The notes: a model not told the origin generated them from the sequence alone. Numbered from the stretch's first letter, positions 51,847 through 60,269 are shown. The stretch is 64,000 nt of DNA from Saccharicrinis aurantiacus (GCF_001660705.2 NZ_LYBV02000035.1:62001-126000); one strand, 5' to 3'. Program-made: numbers and translations.

Positions 51847-53277
51847 ATGATTAAAAGAAATTTTTTCGCAAAAGCAATGGTTGCTGCTGCTTTAATAGCT
51901 GCACCTGCAATGTTTACTTCATGTTCTGATGATGATTCTTCAAAACCAGGTGGAGGAGACGATATTGATTTAGATGAAGGTCGCCCAACAGGTTCCGTTG
52001 CAATTGGTGGTGCTTTAGATGAAGATATGACACTTATTTCAGATAGTATTTATTGGTTAGCCGAAAACTTGATTATTGGAGAAGGTGTTACTTTAAACAT
52101 TGAGCCAGGAACAGAAATTCAAGTGAGCCCTTACACCAACCCTGAGATTGTTGTGGCTGGTAATATTTATGCTTGGGGTACTGAGCAAGCTCCAATTACT
52201 TTTACACTTTCTGAAAATCAACCAGAGTATTTCGAATACAATCGTTACAACTGGGGTGGTATTGTTGGTCGCGATATGGATGATCCAAACCAAGAAATTG
52301 GTATGACTTACGTTACTGTTGAGTACGCAGGTGGACCAGCAAATAGCAACTCAGAAGCAGTACGTAATGGTAAATTAGAGCCAGGTGAGTTAGGTTACTC
52401 TATTTTCTTTAACAACAACAAAGGGCAAGTTTATATGGAGAACTGTACTGTTGCTCACTCAGGTGGAGATGCCATTTACATTGAGCGTGGTAAAGTAGCA
52501 CTTTTTCATAATGTTGTTGCTTATGCAGGTACAACAGAAGATGAGGCTTTTAACTTTAAGCAAGGAACTACAGGAGACTGTGCTTTTAACTTAATGTATT
52601 CAGCTGCTACAAACGGTATCAAAATTAATAACTCTAAACCTATCGATGGTGACCCTCAAACAAACGTAAACATGTACAACAATACAATGGCCTATTGTGG
52701 ATGGAGACGTGATGGTGAGCGTGGTGGATCTATCAACATCGAAAAGGGAGCACGTGGTTTAATTGCCAATAACTTAATTGTTAACTCTAAGTTTGGTGCT
52801 AAGGTTGATGAAGGTGCTGACCTTCAGAATCTAACTGTAACTAACAACTATTACTATGGTCAAGTATTTCAAAGCGACCAAGGTGGTAATGGTTACTTAC
52901 CGCATCATGGTATTCTTATTGGTGATGTAATTTACGAGAAAGACGAAGATGGTGAAGATACTGATGTAGTTTGGGCTACTTTTGATGATGTATTTAACTT
53001 CACTTGTAACTTCTTCGATGGGGAAGACCTTACTAATGATTTAGAAAGTCCTCAGTTTGTAAATTTCAACAATCAACCAGCAAATGAACATGCTGATCCT
53101 TCTAAAGAGTTAGATTATAAGGATATGGATTTTGCCATTTCTTCAGCTTCACCAGCTGCAACACACGGAACCGAGGAGCAATCATTATTAGCCGATCAGG
53201 TAGTTGAATCAGTAGGTGGTAAAACTATTGTTCGTCCAGGATTATCTGCTGTTGTTGGTGCCTTTGGTGCTAAATAA
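51847..53277 (+). CDS. Surface lipoprotein with right-handed beta-helix
   Basis: A 476-residue lipoprotein. The signal has a lipobox at Cys26 (FTSC), followed by SDDDSSKPGGGDD, an acidic stretch resembling the lipoprotein export signal for the cell surface in Bacteroidota. The body is a parallel beta-helix: LNIEPGTEIQVSPYTNPEIVVAGNIYAWGTEQAPITF, NNNKGQVYMENCTVAHSGGDAIYIERGKVALFHNVVAYAG and further coils. Codon use is biased toward preferred codons, suggesting high expression. It is probably a ligand-capturing partner of the receptor gene 34 bp upstream. No catalytic residues are evident. Confidence 0.85.
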   Translation: MIKRNFFAKAMVAAALIAAPAMFTSCSDDDSSKPGGGDDIDLDEGRPTGSVAIGGALDEDMTLISDSIYWLAENLIIGEGVTLNIEPGTEIQVSPYTNPEIVVAGNIYAWGTEQAPITFTLSENQPEYFEYNRYNWGGIVGRDMDDPNQEIGMTYVTVEYAGGPANSNSEAVRNGKLEPGELGYSIFFNNNKGQVYMENCTVAHSGGDAIYIERGKVALFHNVVAYAGTTEDEAFNFKQGTTGDCAFNLMYSAATNGIKINNSKPIDGDPQTNVNMYNNTMAYCGWRRDGERGGSINIEKGARGLIANNLIVNSKFGAKVDEGADLQNLTVTNNYYYGQVFQSDQGGNGYLPHHGILIGDVIYEKDEDGEDTDVVWATFDDVFNFTCNFFDGEDLTNDLESPQFVNFNNQPANEHADPSKELDYKDMDFAISSASPAATHGTEEQSLLADQVVESVGGKTIVRPGLSAVVGAFGAK

Positions 53278-53308
53278 TACGCTATATTGATTACTTAAAA
53301 TATCTTAC

Positions 53309-53333
53309 CTCGGATGGCTCCTGGCCATCCGAG
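53309..53333 (+). terminator. Hairpin after the surface lipoprotein gene
   Basis: CTCGGATGGC pairs with GCCATCCGAG (TCCTG loop), an uninterrupted GC-rich stem. The T tract after it is weak (CTTATTA), so termination may be partial and allow readthrough to the phosphatase gene. Confidence 0.65.
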
Positions 53334-53337
53334 CTTA

Positions 53338-53454
53338 TTAACGTGAGTTCGATTAAAATTAATGAGCTCAGATTTTCTTAGATAATTGATTTACAATGTA
53401 AATCCCTGAAGAATAGTGATCTGAGCCAATAATTTTATGTAGAATTCACGTTAA
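53338..53454. repeat. 117-bp near-perfect palindromic element (MITE-like)
   Basis: The ends TTAACGTGAGTTC and GAATTCACGTTAA are inverted repeats. Further in, GAGCTCAGAT faces ATCTGAGCC, and at the exact centre (53396) lies GATTTACA-A-TGTAAATC. The whole element is an imperfect palindrome between the lipoprotein and phosphatase genes. No open frame is inside. It resembles a non-autonomous miniature transposable element, or a very long hairpin in the transcript. Confidence 0.55.
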
Positions 53455-53519
53455 TTATTAAACTCCAGACTGAAGATTAACAAACTATTGCTACAATAAT
53501 TATATAAAAATTTCATTTG

Positions 53520-54884
53520 ATGAAAGCATTAAAAATATTTTTCAGCCTCCTAGTTATTATCTTTTCATCGTGCCAGCATTTTGCTGAGCAAGATCAATCG
53601 CTAAAACCCGATCGTATCATCCTATCCATACAGGAAGATCCTACTACACAAATGGGTATTACTTGGCGAACCATGCAAGAAACACCAAAATCTCTTGTTC
53701 AGGTAAGTATTGAAAACTCAACGCCCGATTTAAAAGAAACGGCAAAAACTTATACAGCCCAAACCTACAGTTATAATAATGGCAAGCAAGATGTAATTAG
53801 CCATAGAGTAACTATTAAAGATTTAGAACCCGCTACTGTTTATGCCTACCGTGTTGGCGATGGCAGTAACTGGAGCGAGTGGAATACTTTTGAAACAGCT
53901 GATAAAAACGAATCAAAACTATCGTTTGTATACTTTGGCGATGTGCAGTATGGGTTTAATACCGTATGGGGACGCGTTTTACGTCAATCTTTAAAGGCAT
54001 GTCCTAATCCTGCATTTTTTATGTACGCAGGCGATTTAATAACCACTGCGGGCGATGATTTAGAATGGGAACAGTTTTTTGAAGCTGGCGACTGGGTTTT
54101 CCGCACATTTCCTATACTAGCAACACCTGGTAACCACGAGCATTTTAAAAACAATGGTGCGTATGGTGATTTAGCACCACATTGGCATGCTAATTTTTGC
54201 TTTACCGAAAATGGCCCGAAAGGATTAGAGAATACGGTGTATTATACCGATCAGAATGATGTTAGGATTATTTCGCTAAACACAACTAATTTATTGACTC
54301 CAGGGGTAGATATTGATGAGCAACTAAACTGGTTTAAATCAGTTTTAGAAAATAATCCGCAGCGTTGGACAGTGGTAACCATGCACCATCCTATACATAA
54401 CTTAAAGGGTGGACGTAATGATAAAACCATCAGTGAAATTTTACAACCTATTTTCGAAGATTATGGGGTAGATTTAATTCTACAGGGACACGATCATGCT
54501 TACGGTAGATTGGTTGATACGCATAAAAAATCTGATAAATATGTTGGTCCTGCCTATGTGGTTTCTGCCGCAGGAGCAAAAATGTACAGCTTTAATTTTG
54601 AAGATTGGGCCGATCGTTTAGCTACCAATACACAACTATATCAGGTAATTGATATTGATGGTGATGAGCTTGTTTTTAGTGCTTATTTGGTAGATGGAGA
54701 AATGTTTGATCAGTTTAAACTAACAAAGCAAACTGAGGGCGAAAATATTTATACTACCAATTACCCTCGTCAGGCTGAAGACAGAATGGAATTGGGAAAA
54801 CGCGCTAAAAAAGGAATGAGCGAAGAAGATATTGAAGCATATCAAACTAAAGTTGAAGCCTTTTTTGATAGTAATAGAAAGTAA
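53520..54884 (+). CDS. Purple acid phosphatase-like metallophosphoesterase, lipoprotein
   Basis: A 454-residue exported phosphatase from ATG 53520 (a TTG directly before it is also open). Lipobox FSSC near Cys18. Residues 30-125 form the N-terminal fibronectin-like domain of purple acid phosphatases (ILSIQEDPTTQMGITWRTM, ATVYAYRVGDG). The metallophosphatase domain has the five metal-binding blocks: GDVQYG, YAGDLI, PGNHEHF, MHHP and QGHDHAYGR. It releases phosphate from organic phosphoesters at the cell surface or periplasm. With the receptor and surface lipoprotein it forms a probable phosphate-scavenging locus. Confidence 0.93.
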   Translation: MKALKIFFSLLVIIFSSCQHFAEQDQSLKPDRIILSIQEDPTTQMGITWRTMQETPKSLVQVSIENSTPDLKETAKTYTAQTYSYNNGKQDVISHRVTIKDLEPATVYAYRVGDGSNWSEWNTFETADKNESKLSFVYFGDVQYGFNTVWGRVLRQSLKACPNPAFFMYAGDLITTAGDDLEWEQFFEAGDWVFRTFPILATPGNHEHFKNNGAYGDLAPHWHANFCFTENGPKGLENTVYYTDQNDVRIISLNTTNLLTPGVDIDEQLNWFKSVLENNPQRWTVVTMHHPIHNLKGGRNDKTISEILQPIFEDYGVDLILQGHDHAYGRLVDTHKKSDKYVGPAYVVSAAGAKMYSFNFEDWADRLATNTQLYQVIDIDGDELVFSAYLVDGEMFDQFKLTKQTEGENIYTTNYPRQAEDRMELGKRAKKGMSEEDIEAYQTKVEAFFDSNRK

Positions 54885-54920
54885 TCTCAATTGAGTTACT
54901 CTGATATAGTTTTTTTTATG

Positions 54921-54955
54921 GAGCCGAATGATATAGATTATCATTCGGCTTTTTA
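54921..54955 (+). terminator. Terminator of the phosphatase gene
   Basis: AGCCGAATGATA pairs perfectly with TATCATTCGGCT around a 5-nt loop, followed by TTTTATTTTT. Confidence 0.88.
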
Positions 54956-55497
54956 TTTTTCTATTTAAGCGCCTTGCTAGGCTGGCCTCTTTACAAAAGG
55001 CTTTTGTTTTATTTGAGGCTTTAGTAAGACTGGCTAGCTGAGAGCTTTGCTCTTAGATCCGCCAGCCGCACTTAAGCATCAAATAAATAAGAAAGTTTTT
55101 TGGAAAGCAGCCTTGAATTTCTTTGCTTCTGTTTCTTGCTTCAAGGCAAGAAATGAAGTTGGGTTTGGGCAAACAGCCCAATACGTAATATTATTATTTA
55201 GGACAATATTTGTAGAATCTATAAATAATTCAATTATTCTTCCATTATTTTCACTGCTTCATATACTCTAAGTAGACTGTTTTATCTGTCTTTAATACAA
55301 GTAGGTTATTTCTAATTTTGTTAATCTAAAAATATGTACCATAATGTATAAAGTTACAATAACTACCACTGTGTTAGTGATATGTATTACGAAAGTTAAT
55401 GTTAGGTTAAAGTTTTTGTGTATCATAATTCTTGCTCTATATTAGATTTATTGTTTCAAATATTTGATGCAACTAAACTTTAAAAACAGAAGAATTT
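54956..55497. other. Long intergenic region without a credible gene
   Basis: About 540 bp. It holds short inverted stretches (GCTAGGCTGGCC, TAGCTGAGAGCTTTGCTCTTAG). A 74-codon frame around 55047-55271 has a composition unlike nearby proteins, and the DNA (TGGAAAGCAGCCTTGAATTT, CAAGGCAAGAAATGAAG) resembles noncoding intergenic sequence seen in other Bacteroidota, from memory. I see no gene. Confidence 0.45.
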
Positions 55498-56220
55498 ATG
55501 GCAGAAGAAAAAAACAAAGTAGATGTTCAACTTTATGATTTAACGGTAACCGAAAATCCTACCGATTTTTTCGGACGTGTACGAAGCAAAGGTACTCTTG
55601 ATAACTTTGCTATTGCTTCTCGTATAAAAAAAGAAGGAACCGAGTATCAGCTCGAATCTATGGTAGAGGTTTTAAACCGTGCCGACCGCATAAAATCGGA
55701 GGGCTTAGCCAGTGGTTATAACATTAACACTGGTTTTATAAATGCGCGTTTGGGTGTGCAGGGCGTATTTTATAATGCTTCTTTTGATGCAAAGCAGCAC
55801 ACGCTTAAAGGAACGGTTAATTTAAGTTCTGATGCACGTGCTAAAATTGCTGACACTGGCGTTACAGTGCTAGGTCAGGCACAAGTAGGTACACTTATTT
55901 ACCGTGTGGTTGATAGCTTTACAGGAAATGTAAATAGCACCTTAACCCCCTCAAACGCCGCTGTAGTAATTGGCGAAAAACTTGAGATTAAAGGCGAAGA
56001 GGCTTTTGCCGATGAGGTGGGGGCTTATTTTATTAGCCTAGCAGACGAATCGCGCACAAAATGCCAAATTATAAGCAGTAAAAATAAAGAACTCATTATT
56101 TTGATTCCAGCCCTGGCTGCTGGCGATTATGAGTTTGAGGTGGTAACGCAATGGTCGGGCGGTAGCATGTTAAAAGAGCCGCGTTCAGAAAGAATGGAGA
56201 CCGTTTTAACAGTTGGATAA
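55498..56220 (+). CDS. HU-like DNA-binding protein with DUF4469 domain
   Basis: A 240-residue Bacteroidota-specific protein. Residues 1-125 resemble an IHF/HU-like DNA-binding domain (VDVQLYDLTVTENPTDFFGRVRSKGTLDNFAIASRIKKEGTEYQLESMVEVLNRADRIKSEGLASGYNINTGFINARLGVQG). Residues 135-240 match the DUF4469 domain (LTPSNAAVVIGEKLEIKGEEAF, LIILIPALAAGDYEFEVVTQW). This domain pair is known as Bvu_2165-type; it is taken to be nucleoid-associated. No signal peptide is present. It has a hairpin cluster directly downstream. Confidence 0.85.
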   Translation: MAEEKNKVDVQLYDLTVTENPTDFFGRVRSKGTLDNFAIASRIKKEGTEYQLESMVEVLNRADRIKSEGLASGYNINTGFINARLGVQGVFYNASFDAKQHTLKGTVNLSSDARAKIADTGVTVLGQAQVGTLIYRVVDSFTGNVNSTLTPSNAAVVIGEKLEIKGEEAFADEVGAYFISLADESRTKCQIISSKNKELIILIPALAAGDYEFEVVTQWSGGSMLKEPRSERMETVLTVG

Positions 56221-56225
56221 TAGCT

Positions 56226-56333
56226 TGTTGAAAATTCAACAGCCCCGTGTGAGTTTTTCCACAGCCTCGTGTGAATATTTCCACACGGGGCTGTGTAATT
56301 TTCAACAGGCCCCGTGTGGAAATTTACACAGAC
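56226..56333. repeat. Cluster of overlapping, mutually exclusive hairpins
   Basis: GAAAATTCAACAGCCCCGTG (from 56230) is the near-perfect complement of CACGGGGCTGTGTAATTTTC (to about 56303). The second arm can equally pair with CAGGCCCCGTGTGG (56307 onward). A TGTTGAAAATTCAACA palindrome and a CACAGCCTCGTGTG module add further options. The sequence module CCCCGTGTG is present four times in alternating orientation. It lies right after the DUF4469 stop codon, so it acts at least as its transcript end. Confidence 0.65.
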
Positions 56334-56388
56334 TTATTTTTTTAAGTAAAATACCGCTGTAGGATAGATAATCAATAGCCAAGAGGGG

Positions 56389-56540
56389 GTGTGCACAGGG
56401 TGATTCTAAAGGTACCCCAACTACTATGTTTGTGCTTTGTTTCCGATGGTGTAGAGAAACGCCGTATACGAGAACTGTACGTATGTTGGTGTGAGAGGCT
56501 CGCCGCTAGGCTAAGTGCCTAGCGGCGCTCTACTTGATTG
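56389..56540 (+). repeat. Intron-like element, type A: ORF-less, about 150 bp, with domains V-VI
   Basis: It can start at GTGTGCACAGGG (GUGYG-like 5' end) and ends CTACTTGATT. Domain V-like sequence at 56461: GCCGTATAC, GAGA loop, ACTGTACGTATG. Domain VI-like hairpin from 56498: GCCGCTAGGC pairs with GCCTAGCGGC, followed by the CTACTTGAT end with a possible bulged branch A. Matching text in group II introns is GCCGTATACGAGAACCGTACG. No reverse transcriptase is present. The AbiH gene ends inside the domain VI hairpin. Confidence 0.65.
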
Positions 56541-57637
56541 GCGGTATGTGCTTTCTTTAATTCAGGTGGAGCTGCAATCTGCCTAATCTTCTTAATATCC
56601 TCGCAAACAGTCTTGTTTAGAACCTTGCTTCTCATTTCTTGTTGTGAGGAGAAAATTCTTGAAATGCTATTATAGATAATTGAGTAGTTATCTTCTTCTT
56701 TATTATTTACGTAATAATAAATTCTGATATTCTCACAATTGTCATGTTCAAAAATATACTTCAACATTGTCCTATCGCTTATTCCGCATGAATGTCCAAC
56801 TATGCATACTTGGTAGGAGTTTTTCTTCAGAAACCTCTCTAATTTTGTGTAATTTCCAAAACTAGCATATTGTTGCATCTTGAAGTTTAAAATAACATCA
56901 TCATTTCCATCTTCCAACATTTTATTAAAAATTTCATCTTCTTCATCTCCAAAACCAAAAATAATCTCTTCATCTAAGCTTCCATGTAAATTTATTACAT
57001 CAATATTTTTGTATTTTGAATCTACTAAAGATTCAAGTTGTTCTCCAATAAACTTAGGTTTTGTATAATTAAAATTTACTATCAATACTTCGTCAGGCTC
57101 AACACTTAATGAATCTGGTTCAAATGCTAAATTAAATCTTGGGTGAAGTTTTGTTTTGTCGTATTTCTCTTGCTCTGCTATTAGATAAGTTTTTAATTTT
57201 CTTGCAATAAAATTCAGTTCATCATTAAGCTCCTTAATTCCTATTTTATCATTTTCTTTAAATAACGATGTCAAAAACTCAAAATATTCTTTTTCTATAT
57301 CAATCCAACCAGAATTAAGTTTAGAAAATATCCTTGAGAAAAATGGGGTCATTTCAACAGTAAGATGGTCAAAGTACTCTTCCTTTTTAATAATCTTGTT
57401 AATTAATTCTATTACATTCTCTTTATTGTGATATCCTTCTGGTATATCGCCGATTCCATAATTTATAGAACCCTTTTCATTACTTAATGAAAATGTAATT
57501 AATTCTTTTTCTGTATGACTTTTAGATGTAAACTTCTGAACCACTTCGAATAAATAGCTCTTAATAAATTGTCCATAACTAGTTTCAAGGCCATTGCAAA
57601 GGTCAAACCCATTTCCTACTACTATTAATCTATTCAT
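56519..57637 (-). CDS. AbiH-family abortive-infection protein
   Basis: A 372-residue protein of the AbiH phage-defence family. The N-terminus MNRLIVVGNGFDLCNGLETSYGQFI is the family signature (nucleotide-binding-like GNGFDL). Other blocks are DEVLIVNFNYTKP, VINLHGSLDEEIIFGFGDEEDEIF, CIVGHSCGISDRTMLKYIFEH and NIRIYYY. AbiH stops phage growth in Lactococcus; the mechanism is unresolved. The last ten codons (AHTANQVERR) are encoded by the 3' end of the intron-like element, so the native C-terminus may have been replaced. It is the only gene in a unit with matched ends. Confidence 0.88.
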   Translation of the reverse strand: MNRLIVVGNGFDLCNGLETSYGQFIKSYLFEVVQKFTSKSHTEKELITFSLSNEKGSINYGIGDIPEGYHNKENVIELINKIIKKEEYFDHLTVEMTPFFSRIFSKLNSGWIDIEKEYFEFLTSLFKENDKIGIKELNDELNFIARKLKTYLIAEQEKYDKTKLHPRFNLAFEPDSLSVEPDEVLIVNFNYTKPKFIGEQLESLVDSKYKNIDVINLHGSLDEEIIFGFGDEEDEIFNKMLEDGNDDVILNFKMQQYASFGNYTKLERFLKKNSYQVCIVGHSCGISDRTMLKYIFEHDNCENIRIYYYVNNKEEDNYSIIYNSISRIFSSQQEMRSKVLNKTVCEDIKKIRQIAAPPELKKAHTANQVERR

Positions 57638-57682
57638 TTATAACTATTTTTAACGTTTGTTGTTTTTTGCATTACCGCCAAC
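56537..57682 (-). mobile_element. Candidate gene cassette 2 (AbiH gene with matched inverted ends)
   Basis: Left end ATTGGCGGTA (56537-56546) and right end TACCGCCAAC (57673-57682) are reverse complements at 9 of 10 positions. The left end directly adjoins the intron-like 3' end, and the right end opens the next repeat unit. The layout is the same as in candidate cassettes 1, 3 and 4. Confidence 0.5.
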
Positions 57683-58018
57683 TAAGATGTATCCCATCAA
57701 ATATGTAATTACACCTTTAGTAGTTACTATTTTTATACTCCACGAAAATATAAAAATTAATGGTTTATGTTTACTATGTTACCCTAATGTTTTCAGTTTT
57801 GTGCTAAGCTGTAGTGTTTTAAACGTAGCAAAGTTAAAGCTATAAGTTGCTTAAGGCGTGTTTGTGGCTGTTATCCAAAACCTGTTTTATCAATGAACAT
57901 TAGCTTATCACTTGACCTAGAGTAGTAATTGACTGTATGATAAGAGCCGTATGAATTGAGAGGTTCACGTATGGAGTATCTGAGAGGAGTAGGGGTGAAA
58001 CTCTCCGCCTTACTCGAC
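57673..58018 (+). repeat. Accessory repeat, type B, copy 1 with domains V-VI
   Basis: It begins TACCGCCAACTAAGATGTAT, contains ATGTTACCCTAATGTTTTCA and TGTGCTAAGCTGTAGTG, and then AAACGTAGCAAAGTTAAAGC, shared with the copy at 61015. Domain V-like sequence from 57944 reads GAGCCGTATGAATT, GAGA loop, GGTTCACGTATGG. The domain VI-like hairpin (GGGGTGAAACTCTCC-type arms) ends CTTACTCGAC. These are close to the group II consensus GAGCCGTATG...GAAA...CACGTACGG and ...TACTCGAT. No intron protein is encoded. Confidence 0.7.
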
Positions 58019-58144
58019 TATATAGTTTTTTTCATTTTACATTGAAGGTACCCAAATTATCTCCTTGTTTCATTTCTTACCTTAAGTCAATGCAAAAGTT
58101 TGTTTCAAGGGCCACCTTTGCCTAAAATTAAAACTTCATAAAAC

Positions 58145-58858
58145 ATGATACTTTTAAAACTTCAAAATCAAGGAAAATTATATTCACGGTTAGCAGGTCT
58201 TTTATATCTAACAATTGCTCTAGTTGGAGGATTTAGTATTGGTTATATGCCAACAGAAATTGTCGCTGAAGGAAATGCACCATTAACGTTTCAGAATTTA
58301 TTGGATCATCAAGAATTATTTAGATGGGGCATCGCAGGTGATATTGTTGTATTAGTATTAGAAACTCTCCTCACGGTGATGCTTTATCAACTTTTTAAAT
58401 CAGCTAGCACCACCGGTATGACCATAGCTACTTATTCTAGGCTTGCTATGGCAATAATTATGGGAATGAATCTTATTAACTATATGTTTCCTGCAATAAT
58501 TATGAATCAACCTGAATACCTAACTTCTTTTAGTTCTGCTGAACTAGAATCCTTAACCCTTCTTTTTTTTAAGGCACATAAATATGGCGAGTTAGCTTGG
58601 CAAATTTTCTTTTCTGTTCATCTCTTCACTTTAGGTTATGTTATCCAAAAGTCTGGTAAAACTCCAAAATGGTTGGGTTTAATTATGCTAATAGGTGGTA
58701 TCGGCTATGCAGGAGATAGTTTTATTCAATTTATGTTGTCGAATTCAGTTGTGCTTTCTGTAATCTTTTCATCAATGCTTGTTCTAGCTGTAATTGCAGA
58801 ATTTTGGTTCGCTTTTTGGCTTTTGATAAAAGGAATAAATAAGGATTCCGAAATTTAA
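58145..58858 (+). CDS. DUF4386-type membrane protein
   Basis: A 237-residue integral membrane protein with about six hydrophobic segments (17-37, 57-80, 92-115, 150-165, 178-200, 208-230). It starts with the family motif SRLAGLLYLTIALVGGFSIGYMP, and HKYGELAWQIFFSVHLFTLGYVIQKSGKTPKWLGLIMLIGGIGYAGDSF is the conserved C-terminal core. DUF4386 proteins have no known function. It is the only plus-strand gene of the right accessory stretch and is convergent with the Crp-family gene, whose product could regulate it. Confidence 0.85.
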   Translation: MILLKLQNQGKLYSRLAGLLYLTIALVGGFSIGYMPTEIVAEGNAPLTFQNLLDHQELFRWGIAGDIVVLVLETLLTVMLYQLFKSASTTGMTIATYSRLAMAIIMGMNLINYMFPAIIMNQPEYLTSFSSAELESLTLLFFKAHKYGELAWQIFFSVHLFTLGYVIQKSGKTPKWLGLIMLIGGIGYAGDSFIQFMLSNSVVLSVIFSSMLVLAVIAEFWFAFWLLIKGINKDSEI

Positions 58859-58866
58859 ATAAGTTA

Positions 58867-59445
58867 TCATTTTTTCAGGTAAATTCGTTTTTTAATTCGA
58901 CTTAACAATTCAGGAGTCACACCAAGATAACTAGCAATTTGATGTTGGGGTACTCTATTCATCAAGCTAGGGTTGTTATTCATTAAATCTGCAAATCGTT
59001 CTTCGGGAGAGGAAATCATAAAAGAGGCCATTCTTTCCTGAAGTTCTCCCGCATCTTTTTCGACTTCGTTTTTTATGAATTCTGTAAGCCGTGGTATTCG
59101 TTCACACATTTGATCAACCAATGATTGATTGCCAACAGTCAGAAGACAATCTTCTGAACATTCTAAGAAGTGTTTCGAAGGAACTTGATTTGTATAACTA
59201 GAAAAAGAATTGACAGATTGCCCTTCAGTGAAAAAAGCTGTTGTCTTTTCCAATCCGTTCTTAATATAGTATTCTCTTACACATCCTCTTATTACGGCAT
59301 AACATTCTTTACAAATCATGCCTTCCTTTAATAAGATAGTCCCTTTCTTGAATTCCTTAACAACAGTGTGCTCAACAATAATTTCAACTTCATCAGTTTT
59401 TAGAAATGGGAAATTGGATATGAATGCTCTAAATTCTTCTTTCAT
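58867..59445 (-). CDS. Crp/Fnr-family transcription regulator
   Basis: A 192-residue protein. Residues 15-115 form a cyclic-nucleotide-binding-like beta-roll (VVKEFKKGTILLKEGMICKECYAVIRGCVREYYIKNGLEKTTAFFTEGQ), without the classic cAMP-contacting Glu-Arg pair. Residues 140-190 form a winged helix-turn-helix (SPEERFADLMNNNPSLMNRVPQHQIASYLGVTPELLSRIKKRI). This small Bacteroidota subgroup has no known ligand. It lies convergent to the DUF4386 gene with 8 bp between the stops. Confidence 0.9.
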   Translation of the reverse strand: MKEEFRAFISNFPFLKTDEVEIIVEHTVVKEFKKGTILLKEGMICKECYAVIRGCVREYYIKNGLEKTTAFFTEGQSVNSFSSYTNQVPSKHFLECSEDCLLTVGNQSLVDQMCERIPRLTEFIKNEVEKDAGELQERMASFMISSPEERFADLMNNNPSLMNRVPQHQIASYLGVTPELLSRIKKRIYLKK

Positions 59446-59661
59446 TTATTCAATTTTATATAACGTTGATTGGATGAAGCGATAAGCGATTTGAAAAACC
59501 AAACCGACCAAAATACAAAAGAGCCAACATTTTAATTTTTGTTTAAACTTACTTCTTTCCAAAAACAAATGAAAATTTTTGGGGACTGCAATAAACCTAA
59601 AAGAATCCTTATTCACAGCTTACACTTATGCTTTATGTCAGATTATTGAGCTTAGTACTTT

Positions 59662-60123
59662 TTACTTTGCTGAATATTTAAAATACGCTAAACCATTCAT
59701 TCCTCTTATTGACATAGGTACTTCATTAATCTTTGTGTTAACTACATCAACTAATTTAATTTTCTTGCACATGCGGAAACTTGGTAAATATTCGAGATTC
59801 TCATTATTTGTTAGGTAAATTTCTTCAAGGTTCTCACAATACATTAATACATCAACATCTCGAAGATTATTATTTCTAATTGACAAAGTCCTTAAATTTT
59901 TAAGTGATGTAAACCATCCCGGTATTTCAGTTAAGTTATTATCATCTAGAATTAACACTTCTACATCTGTGTCAATAATTGGAAGTTTTGTAAGGTTCTT
60001 ATTGCTTAAGTCTGTTATATTACTTCGCGTTTGTCCGTTTCCACGATATACAATAACTGATTCAGTTGATTGTCCTGATACCAATAATGGAACAAACAGT
60101 AAAATAAAGATGATCGTTTTCAT
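59662..60123 (-). CDS. Secreted leucine-rich-repeat protein
   Basis: A 153-residue protein with a signal peptide (1-18, ending VSGQ). Four to five leucine-rich repeats follow: NLTKLPIIDTDVEVLILDDNNLTEIPGWFTSLKNLRTLSIRNNNLRDV and NLEEIYLTNNENLEYLP. Such repeats bind proteins. The protein is short compared with typical LRR proteins and ends directly after the repeats (GLAYFKYSAK). No partner is known. Confidence 0.8.
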   Translation of the reverse strand: MKTIIFILLFVPLLVSGQSTESVIVYRGNGQTRSNITDLSNKNLTKLPIIDTDVEVLILDDNNLTEIPGWFTSLKNLRTLSIRNNNLRDVDVLMYCENLEEIYLTNNENLEYLPSFRMCKKIKLVDVVNTKINEVPMSIRGMNGLAYFKYSAK

Positions 60124-60269
60124 AAAGTGATTTTCTAGTTAGTAAGAGATTAATTTTTATTTAATAAAACTGATGTATTAAGTTCATGGCTCTTGGGTGA
60201 ACAGATTAGAGATAAAACCTAAATCCACTACCGAAATCCTGCCGAGTCAAAGCTTGTGGTTTTATTTGT

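Noticed and set aside
55047-55271. 74-codon open frame on the plus strand
   Set aside because: Unusual composition, no promoter or ribosome-binding signal, and DNA that resembles intergenic sequence.
56461-56540. Simple rho-independent terminator of the AbiH gene
   Set aside because: The domain VI hairpin does overlap the gene end, but no T tract follows on the minus strand and the conserved domain V-like text upstream is not explained by a terminator.
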